A stretch of 64,000 bases of DNA, taken from assembly GCA_905160935.1 (NCBI GenBank), contig CAJHZI010000548.1, forward strand, positions 2,119,501 to 2,183,500. Reading direction: 5' to 3'. Below, piece by piece: positions 48,009-54,712 of the stretch. A program made the translations under genes and the position numbers. The notes beneath the pieces were generated by a model. That model saw nothing but the letters and a program-made list of their open reading frames with translations, had not been told where the DNA came from and searched no databases. The DNA comes from Enchytraeus crypticus (taxonomy: Eukaryota > Annelida > Clitellata > Enchytraeida > Enchytraeidae). Numbering within the stretch: position 1 is the first letter of the stretch; the number at the start of each line of letters is the position of its first letter.

Positions 48009-48275
48009 GTTATGTGTTATATAATGTTGTTATTTGTTGTATAATGATGTTATTTGTTGTATAATGATGTTATGTGTTATATAATGATGTTATGTGTTAT
48101 ATAATGATGTTATGTGACATATAATGATGTTATGTGTTATATACTGATGTTATGTGTCATATAGTGATGTTGTGCTGTTCGTAGAATGATATACTTACTA
48201 ATTCTCTCTATTGTTGTTGTTGTTCAGATTGAAGAACAAGAAACAAGCTACACTGCTTCATCGATAGACGTATAG
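28809..48275 (+). CDS. DMAP1: DMAP1 (DNA methyltransferase 1-associated protein 1), 11 coding exons
   Basis: Exons: 28809-28907, 29310-29398, 33280-33400, 33904-33978, 34402-34620, 35266-35373, 36289-36474, 37443-37514, 37905-37977, 38464-38618, 48228-48275. Joined they give 414 aa with all phases matching and GT-AG at each intron. The family protein belongs to NuA4/TIP60 acetyltransferase and SRCAP remodelling complexes in the nucleus and in vertebrates binds DNMT1. Visible signatures: N-terminal SDVRDILELDGPE (3-15), FKRPEGMHRE (44-53), VRPWRWTPFTNPARK (89-103), HWRR...YPFARFNK (111-128), SANT-like domain WTKQETDFLFDL to DLKERYYNVC (about 149-196), GFDAAHERRRKEQ (214-226), charged coil KKIEQRKKEREKK (249-261), KFADFKQSGVSLRSQRMKLP (308-327), NCEYELQTLRHR (380-391). 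Human DMAP1 is longer at the C-terminus. Exon 11 (15 codons after intron 10 of 9.6 kb) is the least certain. It rests on phase, acceptor and a nearby AATAAA. Confidence 0.93.
29520..32340 (-). mobile_element. CR1/L2-like LINE, nearly full ORF2, antisense in DMAP1 intron 2
   Basis: Minus-strand segments give an apurinic-type endonuclease (31669-32337: CSLNIRSLSN, ISETWLSS, GGGVALM, AVYRPP, ITGDLN). The linker and pre-RT region follow (30981-31745: SPSDHFPAVF, NPWYTSDLRKLK), then RT (30272-31006: AYTKHRSTET, LDLSAAFDTIDH, GVPQGSVLGPILF, ELYADDTQMY, NPSKTEFLLVG, NLGVILD). The C-terminus comes last (29684-30290: LHWLKIKERIIYKTASLAY, AAAQIWNSLPSNLR). Frames shift at about 31700 and 30280, a stop lies near 30113, and roughly 130-150 residues of the first RT motifs appear deleted near 31000. 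It ends in a (TTG)n tail at 29538-29556. Hence a dead insertion, with 3' end toward exon 2. Confidence 0.9.
32690..33060 (-). mobile_element. Second LINE C-terminal stub in DMAP1 intron 2
   Basis: The minus strand encodes VRTDIGKFSFSHKEIDRWN, then SLSEKVVNAVSVNSFKNKLD, a common C-terminal signature of invertebrate LINE polyproteins (the nWNSLP...VNSFKnkLD pattern). A stop and a short 3' UTR follow. This differs from the C-terminus of the neighbouring CR1/L2-like element, so it is a separate family. It is 5'-truncated, with upstream frame broken. Confidence 0.75.
33430..33697. mobile_element. Foldback/MITE-like element in DMAP1 intron 3
   Basis: Inverted arms of about 90 bp: left 33434-33523 with TTGTGGTTAGAAATAAATAA and CCTCATCAGCAGTGTGTAG, right 33605-33695 with the complements. 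The outer ends share TTATACGTTA / TAACGTATAA. The centre is about 75 bp. It has no coding capacity and would rely on a transposase in trans. Confidence 0.85.
33791..33920 (+). repeat. 32-bp tandem array of the DMAP1 exon 4 acceptor
   Basis: The junction CTCAG|GAcGGAGCTATATTT of exon 4 is repeated upstream with the pyrimidine tract included. AG dinucleotides end at 33807, 33839, 33871 and 33903 (true site), exactly 32 bp apart. Unit: CCTCAGGATGGAGCTATATT plus TTCTATTTTATT. Confidence 0.95.
34064..34275 (-). mobile_element. Retroposon with (GAT)n tail in DMAP1 intron 4
   Basis: On the minus strand, a body with CAACTGTAAACTGTG and AAAGCACTAAGATCC leads to CCCTCGTTAAACAGGGATTC, AAGAGAAGAA and (GAT)n. 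It shares body motifs with 17.7, 20.4 and 57.4 kb. Confidence 0.65.
34733..34862 (-). mobile_element. SINE-A copy in DMAP1 intron 5
   Basis: Minus strand: GGAGCCAATGGCGATATCGG, TAAGATATTCGACTGCGG, B box GGGGTCAAATCC, CGCCCGTCACTGACATCGC, TTTCGAGTCAGGAAACTGAC. Close to the 51.8-kb copy. Confidence 0.8.
35960..36305 (+). repeat. About 75-bp tandem array of the DMAP1 exon 7 acceptor
   Basis: TAATGTTTGTAG followed by ATAGAGGAGGAGGAGC occurs five times. AG ends are at 35978, 36062, 36139, 36215 and 36288 (true site). Units also share CTGATTGACAGGTCATT and ACTAAATCAT. The homology extends about 16 nt into exon 7. Confidence 0.93.
36463..36612 (+). repeat. 33-bp tandem array of the DMAP1 exon 7 donor
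   Basis: GACATCAGCACT|GTGAGT plus TTATAGTGACATTGT repeats exactly. GT donors are at 36475 (true site), 36508, 36541, 36574 and 36607. The first 12 nt of each unit are exon sequence. Confidence 0.95.
36823..37238. repeat. Hairpin-forming minisatellite in DMAP1 intron 7
   Basis: Units of mainly 30, 33 and 42 bp contain ATAATAGTCAT, an AATGTTTATTTG spacer, and ATGACTATTAT, which is the exact complement of the first part. Each long unit can fold into an 11-bp stem. About 11 copies. It yields Thr/His-rich repeating open frames on both strands that are not genes. Confidence 0.92.
38735..38862 (-). mobile_element. SINE-A copy, diverged, in DMAP1 intron 10
   Basis: Order of blocks on the minus strand fits SINE-A: GGAGCCAAGGACAGCACTG, GCATAAGTTCAATTCCTG (B-box region), CGCCTGTCACTGATAACC, GAAACTGACCTTAACATC. 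Many substitutions. Confidence 0.6.
38863..40004. other. DMAP1 intron 10, unremarkable part
   Basis: No gene or named element. A degenerate run of CCACCTAnTAnnCnCTCCT modules (39660-39760) may be an old minisatellite. Confidence 0.4.
40005..40250. repeat. GC-rich minisatellite, GGGAGGAGCATGCACCCCTC type
   Basis: Eight to nine units of 27-32 bp. Each has the GCATGC palindrome and facing CTCC...GGAG blocks around CCCTATGGG. All three + frames stay open through it, giving Pro/Met/His-rich products that I do not regard as genes. Confidence 0.92.
40478..40524 (+). mobile_element. SINE-A 3' fragment
   Basis: GTTTCGAGTGAGGAAACTGA and CGTTAACATCAGCTTTTTT, the 3' third of SINE-A, without the tRNA-like head. 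Confidence 0.7.
40925..41042 (-). mobile_element. SINE-A copy in DMAP1 intron 10
   Basis: Minus strand: GGAGCCCGTGGCGATGTCTG, TAAGTTATTCGACCGCGG, B box GCGGGGTTCAAATCC, TGGGCTCACTCGTCACTGAC, GAGTGAGGAAACTGACATTA. Confidence 0.82.
41215..41630. repeat. CTG-rich minisatellite, GATACAGCTGCTGnTGATGA type
   Basis: About 20 units of 15-24 bp built around CAGCTG, itself a palindrome, and CTGCTG. Two longer higher-order units (about 41281-41345 and 41346-41420) are duplicates. The Gln/Ser-rich minus-strand frame is an artefact. Confidence 0.92.
41721..41891 (+). CDS. Unrecognised small ORF with one hydrophobic segment (tentative)
   Basis: The 56-codon frame begins ATG CCG AAG and encodes a basic, Lys-rich N-terminus (MPKKIKKSKLEV), then a hydrophobic stretch from about residue 23 to 46 (MTLMFFCNYCTFYVTG...), then a short basic tail. 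Unlike most open frames here it is not made of repeats and has balanced composition. It lies inside DMAP1 intron 10 on the same strand, right after a minisatellite. It could be a nested small membrane protein, an exon, or chance. I do not recognise a family. Confidence 0.2.
   Translation: MPKKIKKSKLEVLETRNLAHYNMTLMFFCNYCTFYVTGILVSLGSIMNRSIKRFEQ
41940..42115. repeat. About 110-bp direct duplication
   Basis: AAGTTTCTCCTCGGACTATG...CGCACTTCATTATCTTACTTA (about 41959-42003) recurs as AAGTTCCTCCTCAGACTATA...CGCACTACATTATCTTACGTA (about 42069-42111). Confidence 0.7.
42382..42397. repeat. G16 homopolymer
   Basis: Sixteen G in a row, notable in AT-rich DNA. A 14-C run lies 1.1 kb downstream (43496-43509) and another short G run at 49050-49067. 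Confidence 0.95.
42600..43150 (+). mobile_element. CR1/L2-like LINE C-terminal fragment split by a (GA)n tract
   Basis: The + strand encodes SLHWLPVKQRIKYKIALLTF near 42670-42730, the same position as LHWLKIKERIIYKTASLAY in the 30-kb LINE. A GA-rich tract (42750-42943) follows, then PRTLSSSLATVEYNLGLTT, resembling the next conserved block (SRTLRSS...). The GA tract thus sits inside the coding region. The Arg/Glu and Leu/Ser repeat frames over it are artefacts. Confidence 0.65.
43151..43860. other. DMAP1 intron 10, no feature except poly-C
   Basis: Nothing recognised apart from a 14-nt C run at 43496-43509. Confidence 0.45.
43862..44455. repeat. 35-bp hairpin minisatellite, about 17 copies
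   Basis: Unit CTCTGAAGCCTGACAGAATC plus AGGTCTGACGCATCG. Each unit contains CCTGACAGAGTCAGG or CCTGACAGAATCAGG; the first is a perfect 6-bp stem with a 3-nt loop, the second has one mismatch. Spacer variants (GCATCG, ACATCG, GCCTAAA) are interspersed. Confidence 0.95.
44756..44898. repeat. TA-rich tract with flanking CTAATAAAGnTGAAGTTAAT duplication
   Basis: ATATATCTAATAAAGATGAA and its near copy ATATCTAATAAAGGTGAA (44778 and 44893 regions) bracket about 100 bp of TATA sequence. Confidence 0.7.
44900..45535 (+). mobile_element. LINE 3' end, best copy of the hairpin-tail family
   Basis: The frame encodes RNFKYLGHTITDDGKCEKEI, a stop (TAA at about 45033), then KTLVWTTLLYGCETWTLRKE, ALEMGIWRRMERISW, RNRKKRWRGHILRGEG, VIEGRMEGKRDRGRPRLG, VEMKRKAEDREEWRRYVPW and a final stop (45102-45509). 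This is the thumb/C-terminal part of a LINE ORF2, common in invertebrates. The 3' end is CTGCCAGTAGGCAG, a 5-bp stem with a 4-nt loop, then TGCAGTAAGAGAGAG. It is 5'-truncated inside RT. Five other stubs lie in the window. Confidence 0.88.
45595..45717 (-). mobile_element. SINE-A copy, diverged
   Basis: Minus strand: GAGCCGGTGGCATGTTTGC, AAGTAGTTCGTTAGCGGATC, B box ATGGTTCAAATCC, CCGTCACTGACAAGCAATCG, CAGGAAACTGACGCTAAATT. Confidence 0.75.
46090..46141 (+). mobile_element. Retroposon 3' end with (GAT)n tail
   Basis: TTCCGACCCCAGTAAAACTG, GGACTGAAGGGAAGA, then (AGATGATGATGATGAT). Confidence 0.65.
46215..46625. repeat. 44-bp minisatellite, about nine copies
   Basis: Unit AATCTATTTTACCTAGTCTC plus TCAATACTCTGCCACTATTC plus TCTT. 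Central copies are identical; left copies carry variants, as in CCTTGGATACTCTGCCATTA. Confidence 0.95.
46925..46990 (-). mobile_element. tRNA-like SINE head, diverged
   Basis: On the minus strand TGGCACAGTGGTTGAGTATC fits an A box (TRGCnnAGYGG) very well, and CGAAAGGTCTGTCGGTTGAC holds a decayed B box. No discriminating body is seen. Confidence 0.5.
46995..47265. repeat. 17-18-bp minisatellite, TGTTATGTTATGCCACAG type
   Basis: About 15 units with ACAG/ACAA/TACAG variants. All three + frames remain open and give Cys/Tyr/Met-rich peptides; they are artefacts of the repeat. Confidence 0.95.
47590..48175. repeat. 20-bp minisatellite with embedded (TA)n
   Basis: Units such as TGATGTTATGTGTTATATAA alternate with TGTTATTTGTTGTATAGTGA. 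A longer block of about 140-150 bp is itself repeated two to three times, and in the last copy its short TATATATA has expanded to about 60 bp (47944-48003). The array ends about 50 bp before the last DMAP1 exon. Confidence 0.93.
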
Positions 48276-48292
48276 ATGCATCCTGCGCACAG

Positions 48293-48298
48293 AATAAA
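48293..48298 (+). terminator. Candidate poly(A) signal of DMAP1
   Basis: AATAAA 17 nt after the putative stop codon, in CAGAATAAATTC. It supports exon 11 as the terminal exon but implies a very short 3' UTR. Confidence 0.5.
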
Positions 48299-49190
48299 TT
48301 CTTGAACTGGACTCAAGACATTGGACAGTGTCACAAACAGTTGTTTTAACCATCTTGCGTGTGTATACACAAGAGGTGAAACAGTTTAACGTCATTTTTG
48401 TCTCACTTATTCTGCCAGAGACTGAATCATGAGGGAACCGAATTGAGGGTTCGGAGACTTCGATCGATTTCTATTTTAATTGTTTGCTGTTGTTGTAAAT
48501 GAACAGCCCACCGAACAGTAAGCTACATGTAGATAAGTTTTAAATGTGAAGCTGAGAGAGCGTTTGACTAGAGTAACAGTCAGACTGTTGTCTTAAGGAT
48601 TTTAAATATGAAATGAGGCAATCATTCAGAGGCAAAGGTCAGTGTCAGGCAATTACAATTCCTGAGTTAATACTTGGTCATATGCATCGTCATACCCGCG
48701 ATCATATGCAGGTTTCATAGTGTTAAAATACTCAAAATTTTGGTTTCTTGTGGGATAAGTATAGATGGTTATTGTAGTTCTATTATCATGACAGCGCTAG
48801 TAAAATATTAAACGTTAAATTCGCGTTAACTTTGTTTACTTTACACCGTCACGTTAGGCCTCTCAAAGTCTTGGTTTTTTGCAGAGAAACTTGTTACAAC
48901 TGCTGAATACAACACCATTTAATCCTTGTCAAGTCCCTCGTTGAAGCAATGAAACTGAAATTTATCAAAATGAAGATGTATGGGCGAGCAGGTAGGATTA
49001 TGTGGAGCTGTCAGCAGCGAAAGTGATATTAATACTGGTTGGAGTGGACGGGGGAGGGGGGGGGGGTTGAGAAAGTTGAATATTTAGAAAACTTAAGATT
49101 ATTATGATGTTTAAATGTGTAATGCAACGAAAAGAAGAAGAAGAGTTAAACTAGATTGATTAAGGCTGTTTCGTACTAAAGCGTGCCAAT
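48299..49190. other. Downstream flank of DMAP1, no gene recognised
   Basis: No feature apart from a GC-rich GGGGGAGGGG run at about 49050-49067. Confidence 0.45.
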
Positions 49191-49194
49191 AATA

Positions 49195-49700
49195 GTCAAG
49201 AATCTTGACTAGCTAGAATCATATACTAGAATCTTTATTAGCTAGAATCATAGACAAGAATCTTTATTAGCTAGAATCGTAGACAAGAATCTTGATCAGC
49301 TAGAATCATAGACAAGAATCTTTATTAGCTAGAATCATATACTAGAATCTTTATTAGCTAGAATCATAGACAAGAATCTTTATTAGCTAGAATCATAGAC
49401 AAGAATCTTGATCAGCTAGAATCATAGACAAGAATCTTTATTAGCTAGAATCATATACAAGAATCTTTATTAGCTAGAATCATAGACAAGAATCTTTATT
49501 AGCTAGAATCATAGACAAGAATCTTGATTAGCTAGAATCATAGACAAGAATCTTTATTAGCTAGAATCATAGACAAGAATCTTTATTAGCTAGAATCATA
49601 AACAAGAATCTTTATTAGCTAGAATCATAGACAAGAATCTTTATTAGCTAGAATCATAGACAAGAATCTTTATTAGCTAGAATCATAGACAAGAATTTTG
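49195..49700. repeat. 29-bp minisatellite, about 17 copies
   Basis: Unit AAGAATCTTTATTAGCTAGA plus ATCATAGAC. Sub-types CTTGATCAGC and CATATACTAG recur in a fixed order, giving a higher-order period of several units. The segment AGAATCTTTATTAG also holds an AGAAT...ATTCT-like imperfect dyad. Confidence 0.95.
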
Positions 49701-50274
49701 ATCAGCTGTGGGCAAGAATCTTTATCAGCAAGAAACATAACTAGAAGATTATCTTAGTAAATAATTATAGACACTAAGCTTACTGAGCAAGAAGAATCAT
49801 TGCGAAGAATTACCATGAACAAGATTACTATTCATAACAGAATCATAGCCATGAATCTTGTTTGGCAAGAATTATAACCAAGAATAATAAGCAACCACAA
49901 TCAGGGCCAAGAATCAAAATCAACGCTAAAGTTGACTTTAACTTTGTAACATAAATTAAAGCTGATAAACAAATCACTTGACAGGAATGCCTATAGCGGT
50001 TGATATGGTCCATCCAGTCCTGATGGACTTGGTCCATCAAGCCCTGATGGACTTGGTCCTTCAAATCCTGATAATCCTATGCAAAATTGGCCAGATTATC
50101 TGTTCATACCGCGGATAATTAAGTGATAGTATTTGATTTATGCTAAATATAGGTAAGTATATAAAAATGTGTTTGAATAAGGAAGTAGAGATTAAGAAAA
50201 GAAATCAGCGCAACAAGAAACAAGCACTGATGGAGAGTAAATACATGTATATATTATATACATTTTGTATAGCC

Positions 50275-50307
50275 TATATATATATATACATGTATATATA
50301 TGTATAT

Positions 50308-50378
<71 letters not shown>
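50275..50378. repeat. (TA)n microsatellite with TATACATG starts
   Basis: Long perfect TA tract (about 50311-50376) preceded by TATACATG modules. Tyr/Ile frames on both strands are artefacts. Confidence 0.95.
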
Positions 50379-50379
<1 letters not shown>

Positions 50380-50449
50380 TAAAAAACAGAAACAAAAAAG
50401 GAAACTATGCAGCACATGCGGTATGTCAAGTGCGTAACTATACGAACAA

Positions 50450-50575
<126 letters not shown>

Positions 50576-50589
50576 GTACGGGAGAAGGC

Positions 50590-50806
50590 TCTAGAATATA
50601 CGGGCTAAGCCGCTGCTCTTGTTCAATATCGCATAAATCACGGTCACTTGGACCCGAAGCATCGACCGGTTCAACGAGTCTCGTACATCATCCGGACTTT
50701 TATGTGTCCTGCAGGATTCCAAAGGCGTTCTCATCCCACCAAGTCCTTGCAGCATTGCTATGCAGCGCCATGGATCGATAGCGATTAGGGTGCTACCGTC
50801 GTTCAT
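50590..50806. other. GC-richer, unrecognised sequence
   Basis: The minus strand carries a 71-codon frame containing DPWRCIAMLQGL. That block loosely recalls the N-terminal helix of Tc1-like transposases, but nothing further matches and frames would have to shift. The composition differs from the flanking TA repeats, so it may be an old transposon or exon. I do not assign it. Confidence 0.25.
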
Positions 50807-50990
50807 AACAACACCATGCTATCGTTGTTCATAACAACACCATGCTATCGTTGTTCATAACAACACCATGCTATCGTTGTTCATAACAACACCATGCTAT
50901 CGTTGTTCATAACAACACCATGCTATCGTTGTTCATAACAACACCATGCTATCGTTGTTCATAACAACACCGTACTCTCGTTGTACATAA
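50795..50990. repeat. 26-bp hairpin minisatellite, eight copies
   Basis: Unit TGCTATCGTTGTTCATAACA plus ACACCA. Each unit holds GTTGTT-CAT-AACAAC, a perfect 6-bp stem with a 3-nt loop. Six central units are identical. Confidence 0.95.
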
Positions 50991-51162
50991 CAACACTCTT
51001 ACTTTCCGGAAATTGTGCCGTATGAGAAACAGATATTTGCGTAGTATACTATAGCTGACTGGTTATGTTTTAGAAAAACAGCTTCATAAGCAAGTTATAT
51101 CAAAGATTTATAATTTTTTCACATGTATATTTTCTATATATACATGTATATATGTATGTATG

Positions 51163-51177
<15 letters not shown>

Positions 51178-51219
<42 letters not shown>
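51178..51219. repeat. (GT)n microsatellite
   Basis: About 20 GT dinucleotides, preceded by TA/TATG repeats from 51120. Confidence 0.95.
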
Positions 51220-51222
<3 letters not shown>

Positions 51223-51264
51223 ACGTGCTTCAGTCCTTTAATTAATTGGCTTAACAGTAAAATA

Positions 51265-51316
51265 TAATGCGCCGCTTAAATGTCCTATAATTATAGGACA
51301 CATAAGCGGCGCATTA
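51265..51316. repeat. 52-bp palindrome (short foldback)
   Basis: Outer arms TAATGCGCCGCTTA and TAAGCGGCGCATTA are exact complements. The centre TGTCCTATAATTATAGGACA is a perfect 20-bp palindrome, with only 2 bp unmatched on each side between them. Confidence 0.95.
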
Positions 51317-51821
51317 ATTACATAATCAATTACATTTGAATTATAATGGAGGACACACACATGATATTGCGTACGAACGAGTTTCAAACTTTAAATGAAA
51401 TGATTAAAATTGTTTAAATTATTGTATTTTATCGATGTTGTTGTTAACAACTTGACGTCGTGTCTAGACGCCTAATCTCTAGTAACTCCCACTGTCCCAC
51501 GCCTTAGCTCTCAACGCTAAATCTCCAATCTGTCTTCTTAATTCTACTTTATTTCCGTCTAATTCTCTAATTAAAAACCATATTAGTGAATTTGCGGATG
51601 GAATTTATCTAATCTGCCGCAGATGTGGATGTACAATTATATTATAATATATATACTAGGCCTAATGCTTGTTAAGATGAACTTCCTCATCTAAATAGAG
51701 GCTAACCTTCACTAAATGAATTCTGGAAATTTTAAAGTTATTCTAGAATTTTATAATAATTATAAAGGTAATACTGTTCTTTAAATTAATGTTAATATGA
51801 ATGTAATTTAATTTTTAAAAA

Positions 51822-51950
51822 GCTAAAGCTAATGTCAAAGTTAGATTCCTCACTCGAAAGCGATGCCAGTGACGGGCGAGCTCAGGATTTGAACCCCGCA
51901 CATACTGATCCGCGGTCGAATATCTTACCGACAGCGCCACTGGCTCCTGC
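51822..51950 (-). mobile_element. SINE-A (tRNA-derived), full minus-strand copy
   Basis: Minus strand: GGAGCCAGTGGCGCTGTCGG, TAAGATATTCGACCGCGG, ATCAGTATGTGCGGGGTTC (into B box GGTTCAAATCC), CCGTCACTGGCATCGCTTTC, GAGTGAGGAATCTAAC, then TTAGCTTTTT. One of the best copies for building a consensus. Confidence 0.88.
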
Positions 51951-52164
51951 CAGTGAAAAAGTAGTAGCAACAGTAATAATAAAATAGTAATAATAATGCG
52001 ATGTTCATATAATAGGCCTAATGCAATTCTTCAAATATTACACAACCAATGAGGCTGCTAGAAACGACTGTTTGTGCTTTTCATTTAATATTTATAGTAT
52101 ATTTTCAATTTCGAGAGGTAGGATTTTAATATTTTGTGGAGTGACGTCTCCACAAGGCGAAGGC

Positions 52165-52365
52165 TGTCATGCTGTTATACTGTCATATAGTCAAGCTGTC
52201 ATACTGTCATACTGTCACACTGTCATGCCGTCATTCTGTCATACTGTCAAGCTGTCACACTGTCATGCCGTCATACTGCCATGCTGTCATACTGTCAAGC
52301 TGTCATTCTGTCATGCTGTCACACTGTCATGCTGTCAAACTGTCACACTGTCATGCCGTCATAAT
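52165..52365. repeat. 8-9-bp minisatellite, CTGTCATAC/CTGTCATGC
   Basis: About 22 units of CTGTCATnC, CTGTCAAG and CTGTCACA. His/Cys/Ser-rich open frames in the + strand derive from it. Confidence 0.93.
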
Positions 52366-52464
52366 GTATTACAGTCAACATTCAGAATTCCTCATCAACA
52401 CTTACATATAGCCCTGGACTCCAAGGTTTATCAAAAATTCCAATTTGAGAAATATTGTCCCTAA

Positions 52465-53315
52465 ATTTACGCCATCGGCAAGTAATACAGTTGCGTTAAC
52501 TAGTTCTATTTCCTGTTTGAAATTACGTCCAGCGCTGAGCGATATTTCGCTGCAGAGCCTTAAATACCGAGATAATGCAGAAGAAAGAAGGAGATAGAAG
52601 GAAAGAGATAGCCAATTAGCTCATCCTATACGAGCTATATGGAAATATATCCACAACTTCGTTTGTGTCTATTGTATCTATTTGCATCTACTGTTTGTAT
52701 AGCTGATTGGTCAATTTTCAGTCATCGCAGAAATAGAGAGAACTTAGGCGTCGTTAACATTTAAAATCATGATAACAATGAAAGCTAAATTTAACGGCTT
52801 CTTTTGTACCCTGTAAGTGATACTTCATAAACGGTCTGATAGTGATTAGAACCGATGGCCTAGTGCTGTCCCATTTGCTGTGCTATTTGCTGTGCCATTT
52901 GACGGACACAATCAGATGGCTGTGTTGTGTTTGCTTGACTGATATAATTGTAATTGGTTTAGGTGTCTATGCCGAATTGCGTAAGGTTAGACTGAAAAGT
53001 GAAGAAAAGAGAACAGGAAAGAGATCGTGAGAAATATTTTGAGATAGAGATATTTGCTATTCACATTCATACATATTCACTTATATATTCTTCGCACATA
53101 CACATATACGCACCCGCAATCTCACATACACACACACAGTTCCTCTGAACTATTCCTTGTGGTACGGAGACGACGCTCACCGTAGCCATGTTTTTGTAGT
53201 TTTCTAAAACATACAAACACAACCACGCAGAATTGTACACTTGCAAAAGAGATTTAGTAAAATAGATTTGTTCTCTGATCCTTCAATCTTGAACCTATCA
53301 TCTATCAGATGCGTA
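52465..53315. other. Intergenic, nothing recognised
   Basis: No gene recognised; a short CA/ACATAC-rich part lies near 53060-53140. Confidence 0.45.
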
Positions 53316-53317
53316 TA

Positions 53318-53560
53318 AGACGGCGGGATTAGCGCACTAGGTTTAGCTGCGCGTCAATTATCAAAGTTAAGCTGCATCGACCTCGGTTAGTACTTTGTGG
53401 GTGACCACCTCGGAAGACCGAGTGTTGGTAAAAGCTTAGGAAGGAAAAAATCCCAGGGTGATGGAAGGTTATTCTTAAATCAGCGCCGGCTGTAATTGAT
53501 GCGCCATCAAAAGGCAAAGATTACTAATAACCATAGAGAGGAAGGAGGAAATGGGTCTTA
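53318..53560 (+). mobile_element. 5S rRNA-derived SINE (SINE3 type)
   Basis: The head (about 53350-53430) resembles animal 5S rRNA: AAAGTTAAGCTGCATCGACC, GGTTAGTACTTTGTGGGTGA, CCACCTCGGAAGACCGAGTG. This includes the region of the 5S internal promoter. An unrelated body follows (GGTGATGGAAGGTTATTCTT, AATCAGCGCCGGCTGTAATT, GATGCGCCATCAAAAGG, AACCATAGAGAGGAAGGA). The same body without the head is at 59820-59930. It is not a 5S gene, since the 5' third is too diverged and the body continues past the 5S end. Confidence 0.85.
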
Positions 53561-53699
53561 AACAAGCATCTGTGCTTCCTGACCCAGTGTGCCGTTATGT
53601 ATAAAGATGCCGGAAAAGAGAATTTTTGAGAAAAAACTCTGCAAGAAACAAATAACTGGACGAATATAATAATATAATTATAATATAATAATAAAAGTA

Positions 53700-54140
53700 T
53701 GGCGACTGACTAAGCACACTCAAGTGTTTGCTGAAAGAAAATTCTGTGCTTTAAACCTTCCTTCTACGACGGCACTTAATAGACAGTTGCAATCTATAAA
53801 TAGAAGTAGAATCAGTAATGCTGCGAAATATGAAAAAGAAGAAACTAGAAGAGCGACATCTTACGTCCACTCGAGAAGTAAAGAGAGTGAGGCCAATTTG
53901 TACAAGTGCTGACCAAGGATCAACTCTTGACGACACAACGCCGGCTCGTCGTGTAGTACGCCGTGTCGACGCCGCGTTGTACGTCGTGTTGCAATTAGGC
54001 ATCTCCTGTAGACACGTCCTACCAATGTCTCCCCCAATCCCTTCCTACATCCCACCCCGCCCTCTCCACGTCATAGCTGCCGTACTCGCTTCTATTCAGT
54101 GGATACCGGACAGGATTTTGAGATAACGGGATTGAAAAAA
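53700..54140. other. GC-richer segment, no gene assigned
   Basis: 53920-54000 is rich in CG and in CGTCGTGT/CGCCG modules, followed by C-rich sequence. Open frames exist on both strands (for example 53818-54126 +, 53751-54002 -) without recognisable domains. It may be a promoter-proximal CpG-rich patch or an old repeat. Confidence 0.3.
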
Positions 54141-54224
54141 TAAAACTTCTTTCACTTTAAGCGAAATTTTTATACTTTTCAAAATAGACGGCGTTCAGGT
54201 AGGCGACAGATATATTCATAGCTC

Positions 54225-54383
54225 TCTCTTTCGCGCTCTCTCTTTCTCTTTCTCTCTCTCTCTCTCGCTATGCTCCTCTCTCTCCCACTCTCTCTCTCCT
54301 CTCTCTCTCTCCTCTCCTCTCTCTCTCTCTCTCGCTCGTTCTCTCTCTCTCTCTCTCTCCTCTCCTCTCTCTCTCTCTCTCGC

Positions 54384-54428
<45 letters not shown>
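54225..54428. repeat. (CT)n tract with CTCGCTCGTT module duplications
   Basis: About 200 bp of CT. A block of about 60 bp, CTCTCGCTCGTTCTCTCTCT flanked by CTCCTCTCCT, is duplicated in tandem. Confidence 0.93.
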
Positions 54429-54430
<2 letters not shown>

Positions 54431-54712
54431 GAAGGATAGCCCCCTCCCTGAGGAGAAGTGGTTGAGACTAAGAAAGAATTTCTGTGAAATATCTGATTCT
54501 CATGAAATTAGAAAATTTGTGACGATAGTGATTTCAATGATTAGACTTCGAAAGCCTCTGATTGCGTGTTTAATAATACTTAGATAAATATTCATGCCTA
54601 CTTCAGTAAGTTTAAAGTGAAAAGTTTTATCTTTAAAATGATCTACTGTATATAATATAATATAACATCTATTCTAATAGATGACCTTGTAATAATTAGT
54701 GTGTTATTACTG

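Noticed and set aside
49195-49700. CRISPR-like array with a 29-bp period
   Set aside because: Units are contiguous with no spacers; it is a minisatellite.
50591-50806. Tc1/mariner-like transposase N-terminus on the minus strand (DPWRCIAMLQ)
   Set aside because: Only about ten residues match loosely; downstream blocks and the catalytic triad are absent. Kept as unrecognised.
52021-52464. 147-codon ORF starting with a plausible N-terminus
   Set aside because: Its middle third is the CTGTCATnC minisatellite and the rest has no recognisable domain.
53345-53430. 5S rRNA gene
   Set aside because: Only the internal part resembles 5S; the 5' third is degenerate and an unrelated body follows, shared with 59.8 kb.
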